A DNA stretch of 64,000 nucleotides from Trichobilharzia szidati. Lineage: Eukaryota > Platyhelminthes > Trematoda > Strigeidida > Schistosomatidae. Every line of letters starts with the position of its first letter. Positions within the stretch are counted from its first letter, which is position 1. The stretch lies in NCBI GenBank assembly GCA_944472155.2, contig OX235279.1, positions 118,722,110 through 118,786,109 on the forward strand. The letters are read 5' to 3'. This document shows, piece after piece, positions 24,737 through 37,224 of this stretch. Below the pieces are notes generated by a model that worked only from the letters and a program-made list of their open reading frames with translations, had not been told where the DNA came from and ran no database searches. The translations under genes and the position numbers were made by a program.

Positions 24737-25714
24737 GTAAGCACCAATAGTTATTCTGTGGCTGTTTTGGCTGCCTTTCTACTTTTTTATTGTTTATAGA
24801 GAAAACTTTTGTTACTATAGCTAGGATATACTTTATTCTTTTTAGAATAGAAGTGATATATACAGTATTCTGCCTAAAAATATTTAACTGTACAGTTATT
24901 ATTTTCATTTAAAAATAAATATAAAAATTAAAAATATATACCAAATGCTAGCGAGTACTTTGTAAATGAATCGTTTCTCAAACAGCTAATCTTGTGCAAA
25001 AGTGAAATATCAATAGCCTTATACATATCAATATTATGTCAAAGAATGTTTTCAATACTGAAATTTTTTGAACAATTATCGTAGTTCAGTAGACATGGAG
25101 AAGTTCAGAAGCTTCTAACATTACAAAATACTCAAAAACGTGACTGCCGTTTATGCCGATTATATATACTGATTAAGTACATTCTTGGTATACGGGTATA
25201 TTCACTTGATAGACAGTTTTATTCGGATTTCATAAAGGACGCAGAATTTCCTTCAAGTTCGCATACACACTTATTGTAGTGAGACGTTTTCTGCACATGA
25301 TTAATGGCAACTAACTAGCCGGTATTAGAGAACGCTCATCACAAAATATTGTCTTGTTTCAGCCTAATGGTAGGAATTCCTTAAATGTATAGATACTAGT
25401 GATAATACTGAAACTTTCAAGGGAATGACTTCTGTATATGTTAATTTTTTTGTATGACGTTTATTCATTCCTTGGTGTTTGCTTATCAATAAGACAAATT
25501 ATTTACATCAACTGTTTTCAAATTTGCTGTTTTGGTGAATCCTAAGAGTAGCCTGTGTGCCATTTGTGAGAAAAGAACCAAAAGTTCAACGGAGATTTGT
25601 CTTCGGCGATTTCATTTTAAAGAGCTGTACAATCGCATTTATACACTTAAATTTACATAGATACAATTGTTATTTAATTCCACATATTAACGAAGACGAT
25701 TAAAGCTGAAAATT

Positions 25715-25905
25715 ATTATGACCTTGATATTGTTATGAGCAATAAGTTGTGCTCGAAACGTTATCAGTATATATTAATGTATAACACTGTGAGACTTTAT
25801 CAAAATAAATTTAATCCACAATGGAATTATGCTCTACTACAGTGCATAAGTTCTATTCTTATGCCCCTTTTGTTTTACCCGTTACACTCTATTGTACTCT
25901 ATAAA
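25715..25905 (+). mobile_element. Solo PLE-type terminal repeat
   Basis: Same repeat as at 51735-51870: TATGAGCAATAAGTTGTGCT, CGAAACGTTATCAG, ACACTGTGAGACTTTATCAA and ATGGAATTATGCTCTACTAC. Single orientation, diverged, no duplication seen. Confidence 0.55.
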
Positions 25906-26934
25906 AACACAGTATAATAGATTATACGCCTTAGATAATAAGATTCATACACTTCAGAAACCATATATCTCTTTGTTTCTTAAATAAATCACGCCTAAGC
26001 ATCAGTTAGCAAACTTGAAATCATAAAAGCATAATTGAGTGCCATACTTCTTCCGTCATTCCACAAAACTAATCAACATCATAGACAAATATGATTGCTT
26101 TACTTATTCATTAAGTATATCTATGAATAAGAAATCGTAATAATAGGAATAATAAATATAATAATAAAAATAATAACATAGTTATTTCAGTCTGTTCATT
26201 TCCAAATACTTCAAAAATCATCAAAAAGTAAATAGAATTAGGTCAAATTAGGGTAAATGGATGAATGAATAAAAGAGTAAATGAACCGTGATAGGAATAA
26301 AAAAAAAGGTAAATAAATACTCTAGTCATTTCACTTGATGTTTCCCAAAAATAATCTCTTGAAAAATGTAATCATAATAAAGAACTAGGATAGAAAACAA
26401 ACTAGCATTATCAACAAAGATTTTATTAACATCTATGAAGCGTGGTGCACCAGCGACTGAAGGAGAGAAAACGCAAAGTACCTTGTTTGCCTTTATTGAA
26501 TATATTTGCTAATCTAAACAGCCAAGCTATTTTACAGAGGTCTAATGAATTTTGTAAAGACGACAGATGATATCCTTTATGAAGAAATCAGCTGGTAGAA
26601 CAACGGACCAGTAACAATAAGGCCGGTATTTGCAATCCTGCAGAGACTGTTTCCAACTTTAATCATCAACCATTACATTAGTATCAGTCTGTCAGCACAA
26701 AGTTATCTTAGACAGTTTTCCTGTCATTCCATGCTATCTTTAATTCTGCTTAGTTTATTGCTTAGATTATCCAACGTTCAAAGTAGCTGTACTTCACCCA
26801 CCATCCTTCACACTTGCAAAAACAGAATAGTTGTATTTAATAAAATTTCGTTTTTTTTTGTGAATGGTGTCGAATCACTTTGCCAATTCTGTATTCAATG
26901 GTTTAGTGGATTATTAGCAATTATCACCGTACTA

Positions 26935-27255
26935 GTAAATTTGTTTAAAGATTGATCACGAAATGATTTAAGTCAGAGAACCTTAAGAAACCAGAGAGTA
27001 CTGGGAAATTGTTTTGTCCTTGTTTGGGACTCGTAGTAAGTACGCACCCGTCATCTTACCAGGGATTGAGCCCGAAGCTCTCAGGCTATGGAGAAAACCC
27101 GTTGACCAGTCAACTGCCGGGACGGAATCCAATGGTCCATAAATTTCGACTTCTGCCAATTTGCGATATTTAGAGCAACTGCGAATCAACGTCATCGGTA
27201 ATTATCTATCCTCAAACCCAACTTGGTGGACCTCTCTGGTCACGAAGGTTTTATG
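26935..27255 (-). mobile_element. SMalpha-like SINE, long variant, minus strand
   Basis: The hammerhead remnant is 26998-27043. On the minus strand stem II GTCCCAAACAAGGAC is perfect and stem I ends (GTACT / CAGTAC) survive. The CTGANGA core is lost and GAAA is AAAA. Upstream lie GGGCTCAATCCCTGG (B box) and the CTATCCTCAAACCCAACTTG block shared with 19880-20145. Confidence 0.6.
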
Positions 27256-28628
27256 ATCAGTTCATATCAGTCAATACGTGTATTTAAAATTCACATTTTT
27301 ATTTAAAAAAGAATTTCTTCTTACTCTACTCTACTTGGCTCTGACCTAATGTGTTTATTTGATTCCAGTAATACAGTTTTATTGGCAAATAATGTGAAAT
27401 CTTCACTACCATTCTAAAACATTAAAATGCTTCACATATATTCAAAAGTCCGTGCAGAATAGAATATTGGCTGTTTACGGAAAGGGATAATGAAGTATCC
27501 TTCTTCAGTATTCATTGAAGTAACACAGTTCATCTCATATTTACAAGAACCATCTGTGTTTTGGTATATGTGTGTGATTGTTTCACTCTTTAAATGTAAT
27601 AATAAGTGTAATCACAATTTTCGTCACATTCACCTTTTCAATTCACTAAGCTGATAAACTCATTAGGATTACCAAGAACTTTTAGGTAATCTCACAGAAC
27701 AAATTAAAATACAAAATCATGCAATCATGGAAATTTGTATGTATAACAAGTGCTATTCACATAAACTCGCCTTTATTGCAGCAGTGTTTCGTGAATTAAA
27801 AAGTTATGAGCATCATAAATGTTGAAGAGTTTATACCAATAGTCATATATACATAAACATTTTATTGGGAATGCTTTTAAAAAAACGCTATTTGAAAGAA
27901 TTAAAAAGAGACAACATCAAGCAAAAAGCCAAAGTGAAAAGTAAATTTTAGTGGATCAGAACAGTGACTACGAAAAAACTGTATTTTGATCATTCAAGAG
28001 GCTTTAAAAAAGCCAGGATCCGAACTACGTTTAACCCGGTGGGTTTGTTTAAAAAAAGCGGATTAATGAGAAGATATATAATAAGAAATTGAACAAAATA
28101 ACGTGGAGTACTGACTTTTGGCAATATAGGCTAAAAGTCATGATCACTCAAAATAATTTTGTGTGAAAATTAACGTTTAAGTGAAGCTCAACCTGCACGA
28201 ACATGAGAATACAATAATATTGATAAGGATAACTTTGTATTTCACAGACTAACATGAGCAAACGGGAAAAAGGAATAATGACAAAGACCATATTCGTAAA
28301 ATATGTGTAATGACCAACTCAAGACTTCTTAACTCTACCACCTGGCTTCCTAATTAGTAGAACACCAAGAAGTGGTGAACAGTGATTTCAATCTTTATCG
28401 TAAGTAAACTTAGCTTCTGCATGACAGATATTGAATGTTTCCAGTATGATCAACTTCCTGAAAGTGTGTTCTTTGATCTTACAGTACATTTATTAAGTCA
28501 GTAGCTTCAGGAATCATTTTTAGGAGAAAAACTCTGACTTCTTTACATAATATGTTTGGTCTCTCATTCAAAATAGTTCAATCCAGTAAAAGGGATTCAA
28601 TGTGCATAATTCACTGATGTTGACATGT

Positions 28629-29838
28629 ATTATTATTGTTCCCTTGGGTTCCTAGTGGAACATAGGGCTTCAACTGCACGCCTCCACTTGCTTCTGTCTT
28701 GTGCTGTACTTTTCACTTGCATCCATGTTAATCCATACTTTTTCAGTTCCTCATCACACGATCTCGTCCATGTCACCCTTGGACGTCCCACTCGCCGCTT
28801 CCCTTTTGGGTTCCACTCGAGCTATGGCCTGACGCGTGATGTCACCCAACGGCCTCCTCAGCGAGTGTCCAATCCATCTCCACTTTCTCCTGCATATTTT
28901 TGGGCGATTGGTTCTTGTTTCGTTTGTTCCCATAGTTTCTTGTTTGTGATTCTTTCCGGCCATCTAATCTTCAGTATAGAACGAAGACTGTTGTTGATAA
29001 AAATCTGCAACCTGTTGAAAATATTCTTGGTGACCCGCCAAGTTTCTGATCCGTATAGAAGAACTGACTGACTTGACGTTTGTATTGAAAATCCGTATTT
29101 TGTTGTTGATGGTGAGTGACGAAGATTTCCAGATTGGTTTCAGGTTGATGAATGTGTTTCTCACCTTCCCGATTCTCGATTTGACATACTCGTCCGTTCC
29201 TCCTGTAGTTGAGACAATGCTCCCTAGATAAGTGAATGAAGTAACCTCTTTCAAATCCCTCCCGTTGATGGTGATTGGCGCTGGATGTTGCTGTTGTTGT
29301 TGTTGGTTGGCTATTTGCATAACCTCCGTCTTGTCTATGTTCACCTGGAGTCCTGTCTTTGCTGCTTCTTCGACGAGTTTGTCGGTTTTCGCTTGTAAGT
29401 CTTCGATTTTGTGTGACATCAAACATAAATCATCCACGCGCGAAATCCAGGTCTTCTAGGTTCTTCACGTCGGTCCAGGATATCCCTGTCTTCTCGTTTC
29501 CCACTGTCTGACGCATAATCCAGTCCACTACAATTAGGAATATCATTGGTGATAATGAGCACCCTCGTCTGACTCCTGTGTTTACGCCGCACGCCTCGCT
29601 GAGTTCTCCGTTGTGGATGACTTGACATGTGCCGTTGTCGTACAGCTGTTGAATAAGGTTGATGAATATTTGGGATACGCAGTAGTACTCGAGTAGTTTC
29701 CAAATTACTTCTCGGTCAACGCTGTCGAAGGCCTTCTCAAAGTTTATAAAGTTGACGTAGAGATTTGATTGCCATTCCATGCTTTGTTCGATGATAATGC
29801 GTAGAGTTGCAATTTGGTCAGAACATGATTTGCCTTTC
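28629..29838 (-). mobile_element. 5'-truncated RTE LINE, close sister of the copy at 43316
   Basis: 1.2 kb on the minus strand, aligning closely with the 3' third of the full-length copy. It carries reverse transcriptase motifs LYVNFINFEKAFDSVD, GVRRGCSLSPMIFLIVVDW and FTYLGSIVSTTGGTDEYV, then the arginine-rich C-terminus ([17 protein letters not shown]) and the ATA-type tail at 28629. It shares the catalytic-box insertion (29436-29441) but keeps Tyr codons where the other has a stop. Several extra frameshifts are present. The 5' junction is at about 29838; no target-site duplication was found. Confidence 0.88.
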
Positions 29839-30361
29839 CTGAGTGTGGTAATCGTAAGGAATCAATAGAATCATTTTGTCGGTAGTGCGAAGTATCGGAA
29901 TCTCGGATGCTCAATTTATCCTGTTTAAGACTCATTGGCTAGGTGCTCCTGCATCCACAGCAATTGAAACTCAAACCAGACATTCGTCGTTTAAGACATC
30001 AAAATGTTGTCGACTAGGCCAGGGTGCAAAGGGTAGTGATTAAACGAATAATAGAATATTGACAAATTGAATGTTAATTCAAAAGTTGAAGAAATTAAAT
30101 CAGCAATGCAGGGTTTTAATGTCAAGAAGGCATATAGATACTAGATTGCTTGTTTTTACTAACTAGTAACAATTTTATTTTAAGTATTTTTTTCAATAAG
30201 GAGATAACCGTTCACATCAAGATAAATAGTTAAAGTGAATAAAAACGATGTCTGCTAAGAACACTGGATTCTTTTAAATAAACTTCAAGCTAATGAATTA
30301 TCACATTTTTCTCATTTTGTAACAGATTGCTTAACGTGTTAACTAAAACTTTTTAATTTTA

Positions 30362-30575
30362 TCGCTTTGCTCACCGAGGGCTTCATGCTTGAGCTTTGAT
30401 GTTTCACTAGCTATGGTTTTTTTTTATGAAGTGGGGTTGCTAGTCTCATACTCAACTTTCGATTCTTACTGGGGTTGCTACCGGCTGAGTGAGGTTCAGG
30501 AGTGCATCGGCTTGAGACCGAATTGCATACCACCTAAGTGGTTGGAGAGTATTATAACATTGAACCATTGACTCA
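30362..30575 (-). mobile_element. tRNA-headed SINE (family R), diverged, minus strand
   Basis: GAAGTGGGGTTGCTAGTCTC, GAGTGCATCGGCTTGAGACC and ATACCACCTAAGTGGTTGGA parallel the minus-strand copy at 34884. It lies head-to-head with the copy at 30614, about 40 bases apart. Confidence 0.6.
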
Positions 30576-30613
30576 ATTAACACGATATACAACAATTATC
30601 TTAAGCTGTTGTT

Positions 30614-30848
30614 GCGTTATTGGCACAGCGGTAGAATACTGGCCAATCACTCATGTGGTTCGGGGCTCGACCCCCGACTGACACACTCCTTTACCTCCCT
30701 AGGCCGATAATAAGACAGGTAAAGAAGGAAGACTGGGCATGAGGCTAGCAACCCCATCCCGTAAAAATAAAACACCACTGCTACGGAGACCTCAGAGCTC
30801 TAGCTTGAAGCCCTATGTACGACTGGAAACGTAAAGGAATAAAAAAAC
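30614..30848 (+). mobile_element. tRNA-headed SINE (family R) with RTE-like body and tail
   Basis: The best copy of this family. Head: TTGGCACAGCGGTAGAATAC (A box region) and GGTTCGGGGCTCGACCCCCG (B box/T arm). Body: GTAAAGAAGGAAGACTGGGC and GAGGCTAGCAACCCCATCCC. Tail: AGCTTGAAGCCCTATG...AAAGGAATAAAAAAA. The body resembles the 5' end of the RTE element at 46440-46510 and the tail resembles its 3' end. Confidence 0.75.
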
Positions 30849-31878
30849 AATTATCTATAAGCAGGTGAAGAGATTTCACGAAAAACTGCCTCGTCCCAAA
30901 TAAACTAACACCAGATTGAAAATAAAATTCATTCTTATCTTTCCTTTGACAAATAACATTGTACACATAATTCTGAAAAAATCTTCCATTGGATGTAGAA
31001 CAGTTTGTGATATGCTTTACTGCTTTAAAGTACATCGAATAAATATTTACATAGCTCCGTTAATAATTAATACTGAATTACTGCAGTCAGTGAAGACTGA
31101 TGGAAACTCTGCAATTCTCTTGTTACTAATACCATCCTGATTTAAAGACTGAATGTTTGTGATTCCCAGTACCAACTAAGTATATAAGTGGTCTACGTGA
31201 AGTAGTCCAATTCAAAAGACCAGAGCAGTTTTTTTATTTATTAGGTTCCTGCGTTGATTACAATGTATTTTGATGATTTTCATCGGAAAATTAAATCATT
31301 CTCTCAGTGAATAACTGTTACTCGGATATCTAATATCAAAATAAGACTACCATAATTTACGCCAAAGTGATACAAATAAATATGTTCTGATTTGTAGTAA
31401 GTTATTTGTGAATCCTGTAGTGAAACTTACCAATTATTGGATTTTAACATGACATTCGCAAAATACAAATAAAATTCCTTAATAAATTCATAATGCCATG
31501 AGTTTCCTTTTAACACAATATGATAATCCTTATCAACCTTAGTTCTATAGCCACTGGTTTACTCATTATGGTGCAAATATAATTTCTAAACACCATCAAT
31601 TGATGGGTAATTAAACCTTACATTGAATCCCTTTAACAGTGTTGGCTGGATCATCAGACTTTAATCCGGCTTACACTCGTAAATAATCTCTGTGAAAAAT
31701 AGTAGGCTTGAACACATTACTATGTCGAGTATTACTTATCTAGTAGTCAGTAATCACAAAATCAAAATAAACAGTTTTTTTACAGAATTTTGCTAGCTGA
31801 TACAAATTCCTGATAAACACTGCCGTAAAATCAACAACAGATTTTAGTTGTTATTTTTTTCACTCTTTCATATTTTAG

Positions 31879-32218
31879 ATGCTTTCTACCCAGGTAAGGC
31901 GCTTTCATCAGCCGAATTGCATATACCATTTGAAGACGATTTACCCTCTTCGCCAACTACTACTAGCAGCACTGTTGGTGTCCCCGCTCTCATCCGCAGT
32001 AGCAATTGTCGTTTTCGTATTGAAGCAGAACATATGCCTAAGACAGGTACAGAAGGAGGTGCTAATTTTTTAGATGATGTATCAGGTGAATTGATCTCAC
32101 CTACCTATCCAGGCTTTCATCCTAATAATCTTATCTGTGCATATCAGTTAATTGGTCTTCCATATCAACGAATTCATTTGGACATACTGGATATAAATTT
32201 ATACTCAGGTTCACCAGG
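31879..32218 (+). CDS. CUB gene exon 3: linker and first half of CUB2
   Basis: The exon begins with an acidic and Ser/Thr-rich linker (DAFYPGKALSS..., PTTTSSTVG), then SSNCRFRIEAEH (first CUB2 cysteine, about residue 284), GELISPTYPGFHPNNLICAY and QRIHLDILDINLY. It ends at GG before donor GTAAGT (phase 2). A second in-frame acceptor (TTTCTACCCAG, ending 31893) lies 15 bases downstream of the one chosen (ATTTTAG, ending 31878). Using it would drop five residues (DAFYP), so alternative 3' splice-site use is possible. The choice of upstream site is not certain; the rest of the exon is. Confidence 0.87.
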
Positions 32219-32439
32219 GTAAGTGTGCCAGTTATCATTTACAATGTTGTGTTTATTCCCTTATGAAATTTCATTTGATTTTATTAACCACCTGAAACCC
32301 AGACAATAATGGTATTAGCGGTCATTAGTTTAGCTTTCCTGTTATGTCAATGAAATACCTACTCTTCTACGTACTGGTAATTTTTTTTAAATACTGGAGT
32401 GTTGAGTGACACCAGACAGAATGTTAAGTAGTCCAGATT

Positions 32440-33075
32440 GTCCGGCTTATTTTTTTCGCCTCTTCCATGTGTATATACCAATTTAACTGCTCCTGTGGAG
32501 CCAGTTACATAGGCCGTACAATTAGGCGTGTTTCTCGTCGAATTTCCGAACATCACCCTGCCTGGTTAAGCAAAATTCAAACAAAATCTATTCGCAGTGC
32601 TATTCTGGCGCATCTTGTGGAGACAGAACACAAGATGGACGTTAATCATGCTTTCAGGGTCATTTATCGCATACCTACGAATATCAGTTTCGCTTTAAGA
32701 GTTCGACTTCCAAATATTGCTGAGGCTGTGGGGATTCATACTAATAAGCCTAATTTATGCACCTAAAAGAAGTTAGTTCAGTCATTATCATTACCTTGGC
32801 CATCCAGGTTTAAATAATCCAGAATTTTTGGAAAATTTCCCTAATTTTAGTTGATATTCTATTCGCTGTTATATCTTTATTATTATTATAATTTAAACAT
32901 CTTTAATGAACTGTAATAGCATTGATCATACTTTACAAATCGATATTATTTAAAAAAACGCTAATATTGTTATTAACTACTAATTTAAAATATTTGGTGT
33001 ATATAAACAGATATAATTGTAGAGCCTGGAAGAGGAATTTATCGAAAAGAATATTCTTTGCTCGATTATTTTGTG
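32440..33075 (+). mobile_element. Penelope-like element fragment with GIY-YIG domain
   Basis: Reading frame 32467-32766 has YQFNCSCGASYIGRTIRRVS, RRISEHHPAWL, AHLVETEHKMD and FRVIYRIPTN, a clear PLE GIY-YIG endonuclease. After the stop (near 32764) comes an AT-rich 3' UTR ending at about 33075 in GAAGAGGAATTTATCGAAAA and GAATATTCTTTGCTCG, which matches 42793-42835. The 5' boundary is uncertain. It lies in intron 3 in host-gene orientation. Confidence 0.78.
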
Positions 33076-33737
33076 TTTTATTATTTTTTTTTGAAAGTGA
33101 AATAGATGGCTGGGAGTACAAGATACGTTGTTATACTACTGCAATACACTTAGGATAAATATGTCTAGATCCAGCTAACTGATAATCCCATGTCTGAATG
33201 GTTTAGCAACAAATATTTTATACAGTCAGGAGAATTTGACTACCTAAACATGTATGAAAACATAGCAGTCGTTGTGTGTAATGGTGAATCATCCATTATT
33301 AAATCTCCACATTACTACAAATACCAAACAAAAGAGAATAAAAGTACAAATGATAAGAAATCGATCAATCCCTAAAAATAATTTTGGCATAAAACATACT
33401 GGTAACCAGTAAACAGCCAATATCGACGAGGCCATGAATAATGCTTTTTTTATGTTTTGGTTATTATATTAGAATGACACTTCTTCAAAATGAAATTTAA
33501 GTTGTTTTTTTCAAAAGTTACACTAAATCAATACAGCTGTGAAGTATCCATTATTATTTTATTTAGTACAGTTTTTCAGCATTAGTCCAGTGACTAGATG
33601 TTTGTAGATATGCTTATAGCCTGAACGTGATTTGCTGTGCAGAGGTGATATGAAAAAGTGTGTGGTACGTTTCCTAATAATATTTCATTCAGGAAACAAA
33701 AGAATCCAACTGACAGAATTCGAAGAGCAAATCTGTT

Positions 33738-34345
33738 TTAACAATCTATCGAGCATCGTTTCAACTACAGGCGGAACTGACGAGGATATCAAAACAAGAA
33801 TCGGAAAAGCAAGACAAGCTTTCACAACTCTCAAGTATGTGTGGAGGTCAACAACTCTAAGCATCAAAAATAAGATCCGGATTTTCAACTCCAATGTGAA
33901 GTCAGTACTACTATACGGATCAGAGACTTGCACTGCGCGTCATAAAGAGCATCTCAAACAAACTACAGACCTTCATTAACAGTTGTCTTCGCTCAATACT
34001 CAAGATCAGATGGCCAGGAAAGATCAGCAACAGGGATCTTTGGGAACGAACCAACCAGGAACCGATTGTGAAACAAATAGGCAGGAGGAAATGGAGATGG
34101 ATTGGCTGGCCATACTCTGAGGAAACCATCAAGTGACATCACTAGACAAGCCATTGCTCGAGTGGAACCCGAAAGGGAAGCGGCGAGTTGGTCGTCAGTG
34201 CGAAGGTTAATTGGAGGAGGTCATGTGAAGAGGAGATGAAAACGTGTGGGCAGACATGGAGCCAGGTGAAGACTCTAGCAGAGAACCGAACACAATGGAG
34301 ACGCACGACTGAAGCCCTATGTTCCTCTAGGAATTAAAGGATACA
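33738..34345 (+). mobile_element. RTE LINE 3' fragment, different subfamily
   Basis: It starts in the reverse transcriptase C-terminal region (SIVSTTGGTDEDIKTRIGKA, WRSTTLSIKNKIRIFNSNV) and runs to the tail GAAGCCCTATGTTCCTCTAG followed by AATAATA repeats. It diverges from the copies at 28629 and 43316 by many substitutions and several frameshifts, so it is a separate lineage. Plus strand, same orientation as the host gene. Confidence 0.82.
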
Positions 34346-34883
34346 ATAATAATATAATAATAATAATCTGTCAAGCCCATTAGATGCATTGAATAGTGAT
34401 CATCAAAGGTATCAACAAGAGTTTGTTTTAGCATACGTCATAAAAGAAAAGCATTCTTTTAAAAACACTGAAAAGTGATAATTTAACACATAGGACAAAT
34501 GACCAGCCTTATTTAATGAGTTTATTTGTGCTAGGTGTCAAAAGACAAGTATATTAGCTCACTACCTAACAGACAAGAAAAAAATTCCCTTTTACAATAA
34601 CTTTTGTGGCGATTTGTCTCATGAGAAACTAACTACATGTTCAGGTGGATTTAAAATTTGACTCTAGAAGAACGATCACGTACTCTTAATTTGCTTGGCT
34701 GCTGAGTAAAGCGAAAGGCTGGACTGTAAAACTGAACTACTGCAATTTTATGCCAAGTAGATGGCATGAAGATCATAAGATCAAGTACAGAGTTAAACTA
34801 GCTATTTTTCGATTTCATTTGTCGTACCCGCACAGTAATTCTAGTCTAACAACCCAAGATTTTTATTACATGGACTCTTTATT

Positions 34884-35115
34884 ATTTTATTCCTTTACAT
34901 TCTCAATAGTATATAGGGCTTCAACCTAGAGCTCTGAGGTCTCCGTATCAGTGGTGTTTTATTTTTACGGGGTGGGGTTGCTAGCCTCATGCCCAGTCTT
35001 CCTTCTTTACCTGTCTTATTGTCGGCCTAGGGAGGTAAAGGAGTGTGTCAGTCGGGGGTCGAGCCCCGAACCACATGAGTGATTGGCCAGTATTCTACCA
35101 CTGAACCACCTACGC
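34884..35115 (-). mobile_element. tRNA-headed SINE (family R), minus strand
   Basis: Close relative of the copy at 30614 in reverse: tail TTATTCCTTTACATTCTC and AGGGCTTCAACCTAGAGCTC, body ACGGGGTGGGGTTGCTAGCC, head CGAGCCCCGAACCACATGAG and CCAGTATTCTACCACTGAAC. It lies in intron 3. Confidence 0.75.
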
Positions 35116-36859
35116 ACATTACAGAGATTGTGGTTAATATTAACTATAAGTATGAGCTTAACTGTATGTGATTAGGAACACCTGTGATGAAGTCAGCTAT
35201 AATTAATGTAAAACAATGACAAAATCTGAAGAAGAAGAAGAACTGTCTGTTTAGACTTTAGAAAACTGTTGATTTATTTAATTGAATAGCTACGTGTTTT
35301 GCTTTAAGGATCCTCTATTCTGTTGCCTACTTATTACTTTTACTGATGTTTAGGAAATCTTCAGGTGGGAACCAAGAATGCGGGCATCCTTCAATCTTCA
35401 AGTTTCAGTAGTTGTGTTATTCTTACTATTCTCACGCCCGAACTTTAATTTTCTGAGGTAAGTACAGGGTAGGCCGGGAATCAGATTAACAAGTCAGTAG
35501 AAGCTAGGATCAAAGGAAAAGTTTTACCATTTGTCGATAATGTGATCCATGTTACATTCATAATCTTAAGTTTACATTAAATGTCGTCGCTTAAAGTTTA
35601 ATAAATGTCAGTGGATGATTCTCTAGTTAATCGGCTTGTTCACCGGAGGTAGAAGTATAAAAATGTCTTATATCGAAAATGATCTACCCCTTAAAAATAT
35701 TATTTAGTCTTTCAACTCGTTTACCAATTAGTCCAAAAATGTTTATAAAGCAACAATAATTTAAGATAAATAAACGGCTGAGCAACCTTGTCCATTAACT
35801 GATCACTTCATCATTTCTTTACTTTTCTTGGCTGAATTTTCATTAATACCTAAAGTCCTGAAAAGAGAAAATCGATTTACCTGAATTTTAGACAGATTAT
35901 TTCTGTTATTTAAAGGAAACCGCATACACCATTAATTTTTCTGTTTTCCTGAGTTTAAAAAGAGAAGAGACTGATAGAATAAGGTAATGTTGATAGTCTA
36001 TTCAGAAGTGTTTTAGAATAATTATGTCCAAATTTTAATTGACTGTATGCTTAGCAGTCAAACAATCAGCCTTACACCGCTGGTCATCTACTCATATGTG
36101 AATGTTAGTGTCATCATTCTTTTCTTGAATGTACCAGTATATTTTGACAAACCCAGTAAAACGCCTACTGAAGATTTAATCCAGAAAAACTAAACGAAAT
36201 CAATAAATCTAGCTTCTCCACCTTGAACGCTGGTTATTTCTGCTAGCAATGGACTGCATAAAGCTAGAATACTGGGTATGTGCCTGCTATTCAAGCACAG
36301 TGGTGTGACTGCTACAGTAGAAATCCTAAGTATTTGAAAGTTTAAGTCAAATATTTTAAACAGCCAGTCTGTAAAACGTCCAGTATCTTGCCAAGCAATT
36401 CATTCATCAATAGATAACGAATGAACTGGGAACTGGACACAGTAAGTCCAGTGCACCTTAATACTAAACAAGAAAATGGCTTCAGAGAAGAGAGGTGTTT
36501 CTTATTCATGAAGTCAGCAGCTGTAAGAATAAAATTTGAGCAGTGTAGTGGAGTACAGTTCTGTCACAGCATACCTTTATTTAAGAACACAATTTAAGCA
36601 AGCAACTACTTATTTTCGGTAAATTCTCATCAGGCTTTACAATTACATAATAAAGTACCAGTCATTTACATTTGAAACAGTGTGGATCAATAGAATCAAG
36701 TACAATCAAGGAGAATGTAAGAAGAATAATAGTGATAGTAATAAATTGTGAAACTAAGGTTAAAATATGCACCTATAGCACAGTATGATATTGACAATGT
36801 ATTTAGCAGCACAAATAAAAATAATATTTATAATTATCCAGTGTTACCGGAGTGGACAA

Positions 36860-37224
36860 CTATTCTAGGTTGTGGCTAAAGGCCTTGGGAGAGAGACGGA
36901 TCACACAAACTTTTCCTGAACACAAAGTCTGGGCTGAAATTTTTTTATGAGAACTGCCTCAGCTATGCTTAGCAGTCGAAATCGTACAAGTTTAGGGAAC
37001 GGAATTGTCATTTTGCATAGAATTTTCAAGGCTGCATTTTTATCAATCTTGTGACATGTATCCACAAGGTATGCCAACATGGAACTCCTGACTGACTCAA
37101 TGACTTCTTTACTTAACCAGGTTGGATAATGATTAAGAACGCGACTGTGGCCTTCCCGAGTCCTTCTACCTGTGTAACTGTCTCCACAAATGCAGGTGGC
37201 TAGACTCGGTAGCTTATCCTTCAC
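36860..37224 (-). mobile_element. Penelope-like element fragment, minus strand
   Basis: The minus frame 36901-37224 reads KDKLPSLATCICGDSYTGRR, EGHSRVLNHYPTWLSKEVIE, LAYLVDTCHKIDKNAALKIL and FRLLSIAEAVLIKKFQPRLC. This is the same domain order as 13752 and 32440, but the catalytic V-Y is lost and YIG is YTG, so it is inactive. The 3' UTR toward 36600 is AT-rich and not clearly delimited. Confidence 0.7.

Larger units (their letters stand above)
24737..31878 (+). other. Intron 2 of the CUB gene
   Basis: 7.1 kb between GTAAGC and ATTTTAG. It holds a PLE-type terminal repeat (25715-25905), an SMalpha-like SINE (26935-27255), a truncated RTE element (28629-29838) and two SINEs in opposite orientation (30362-30575 and 30614-30848). 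I see nothing identifiable in 24737-25700, 25920-26930, 27260-28620 and 30850-31870. Confidence 0.75.

Noticed and set aside
30618..30690. Possible genuine tRNA gene
   Set aside because: It has A- and B-box-like sequence but no complete cloverleaf, and it is the head of a repeated SINE with an RTE-like tail.
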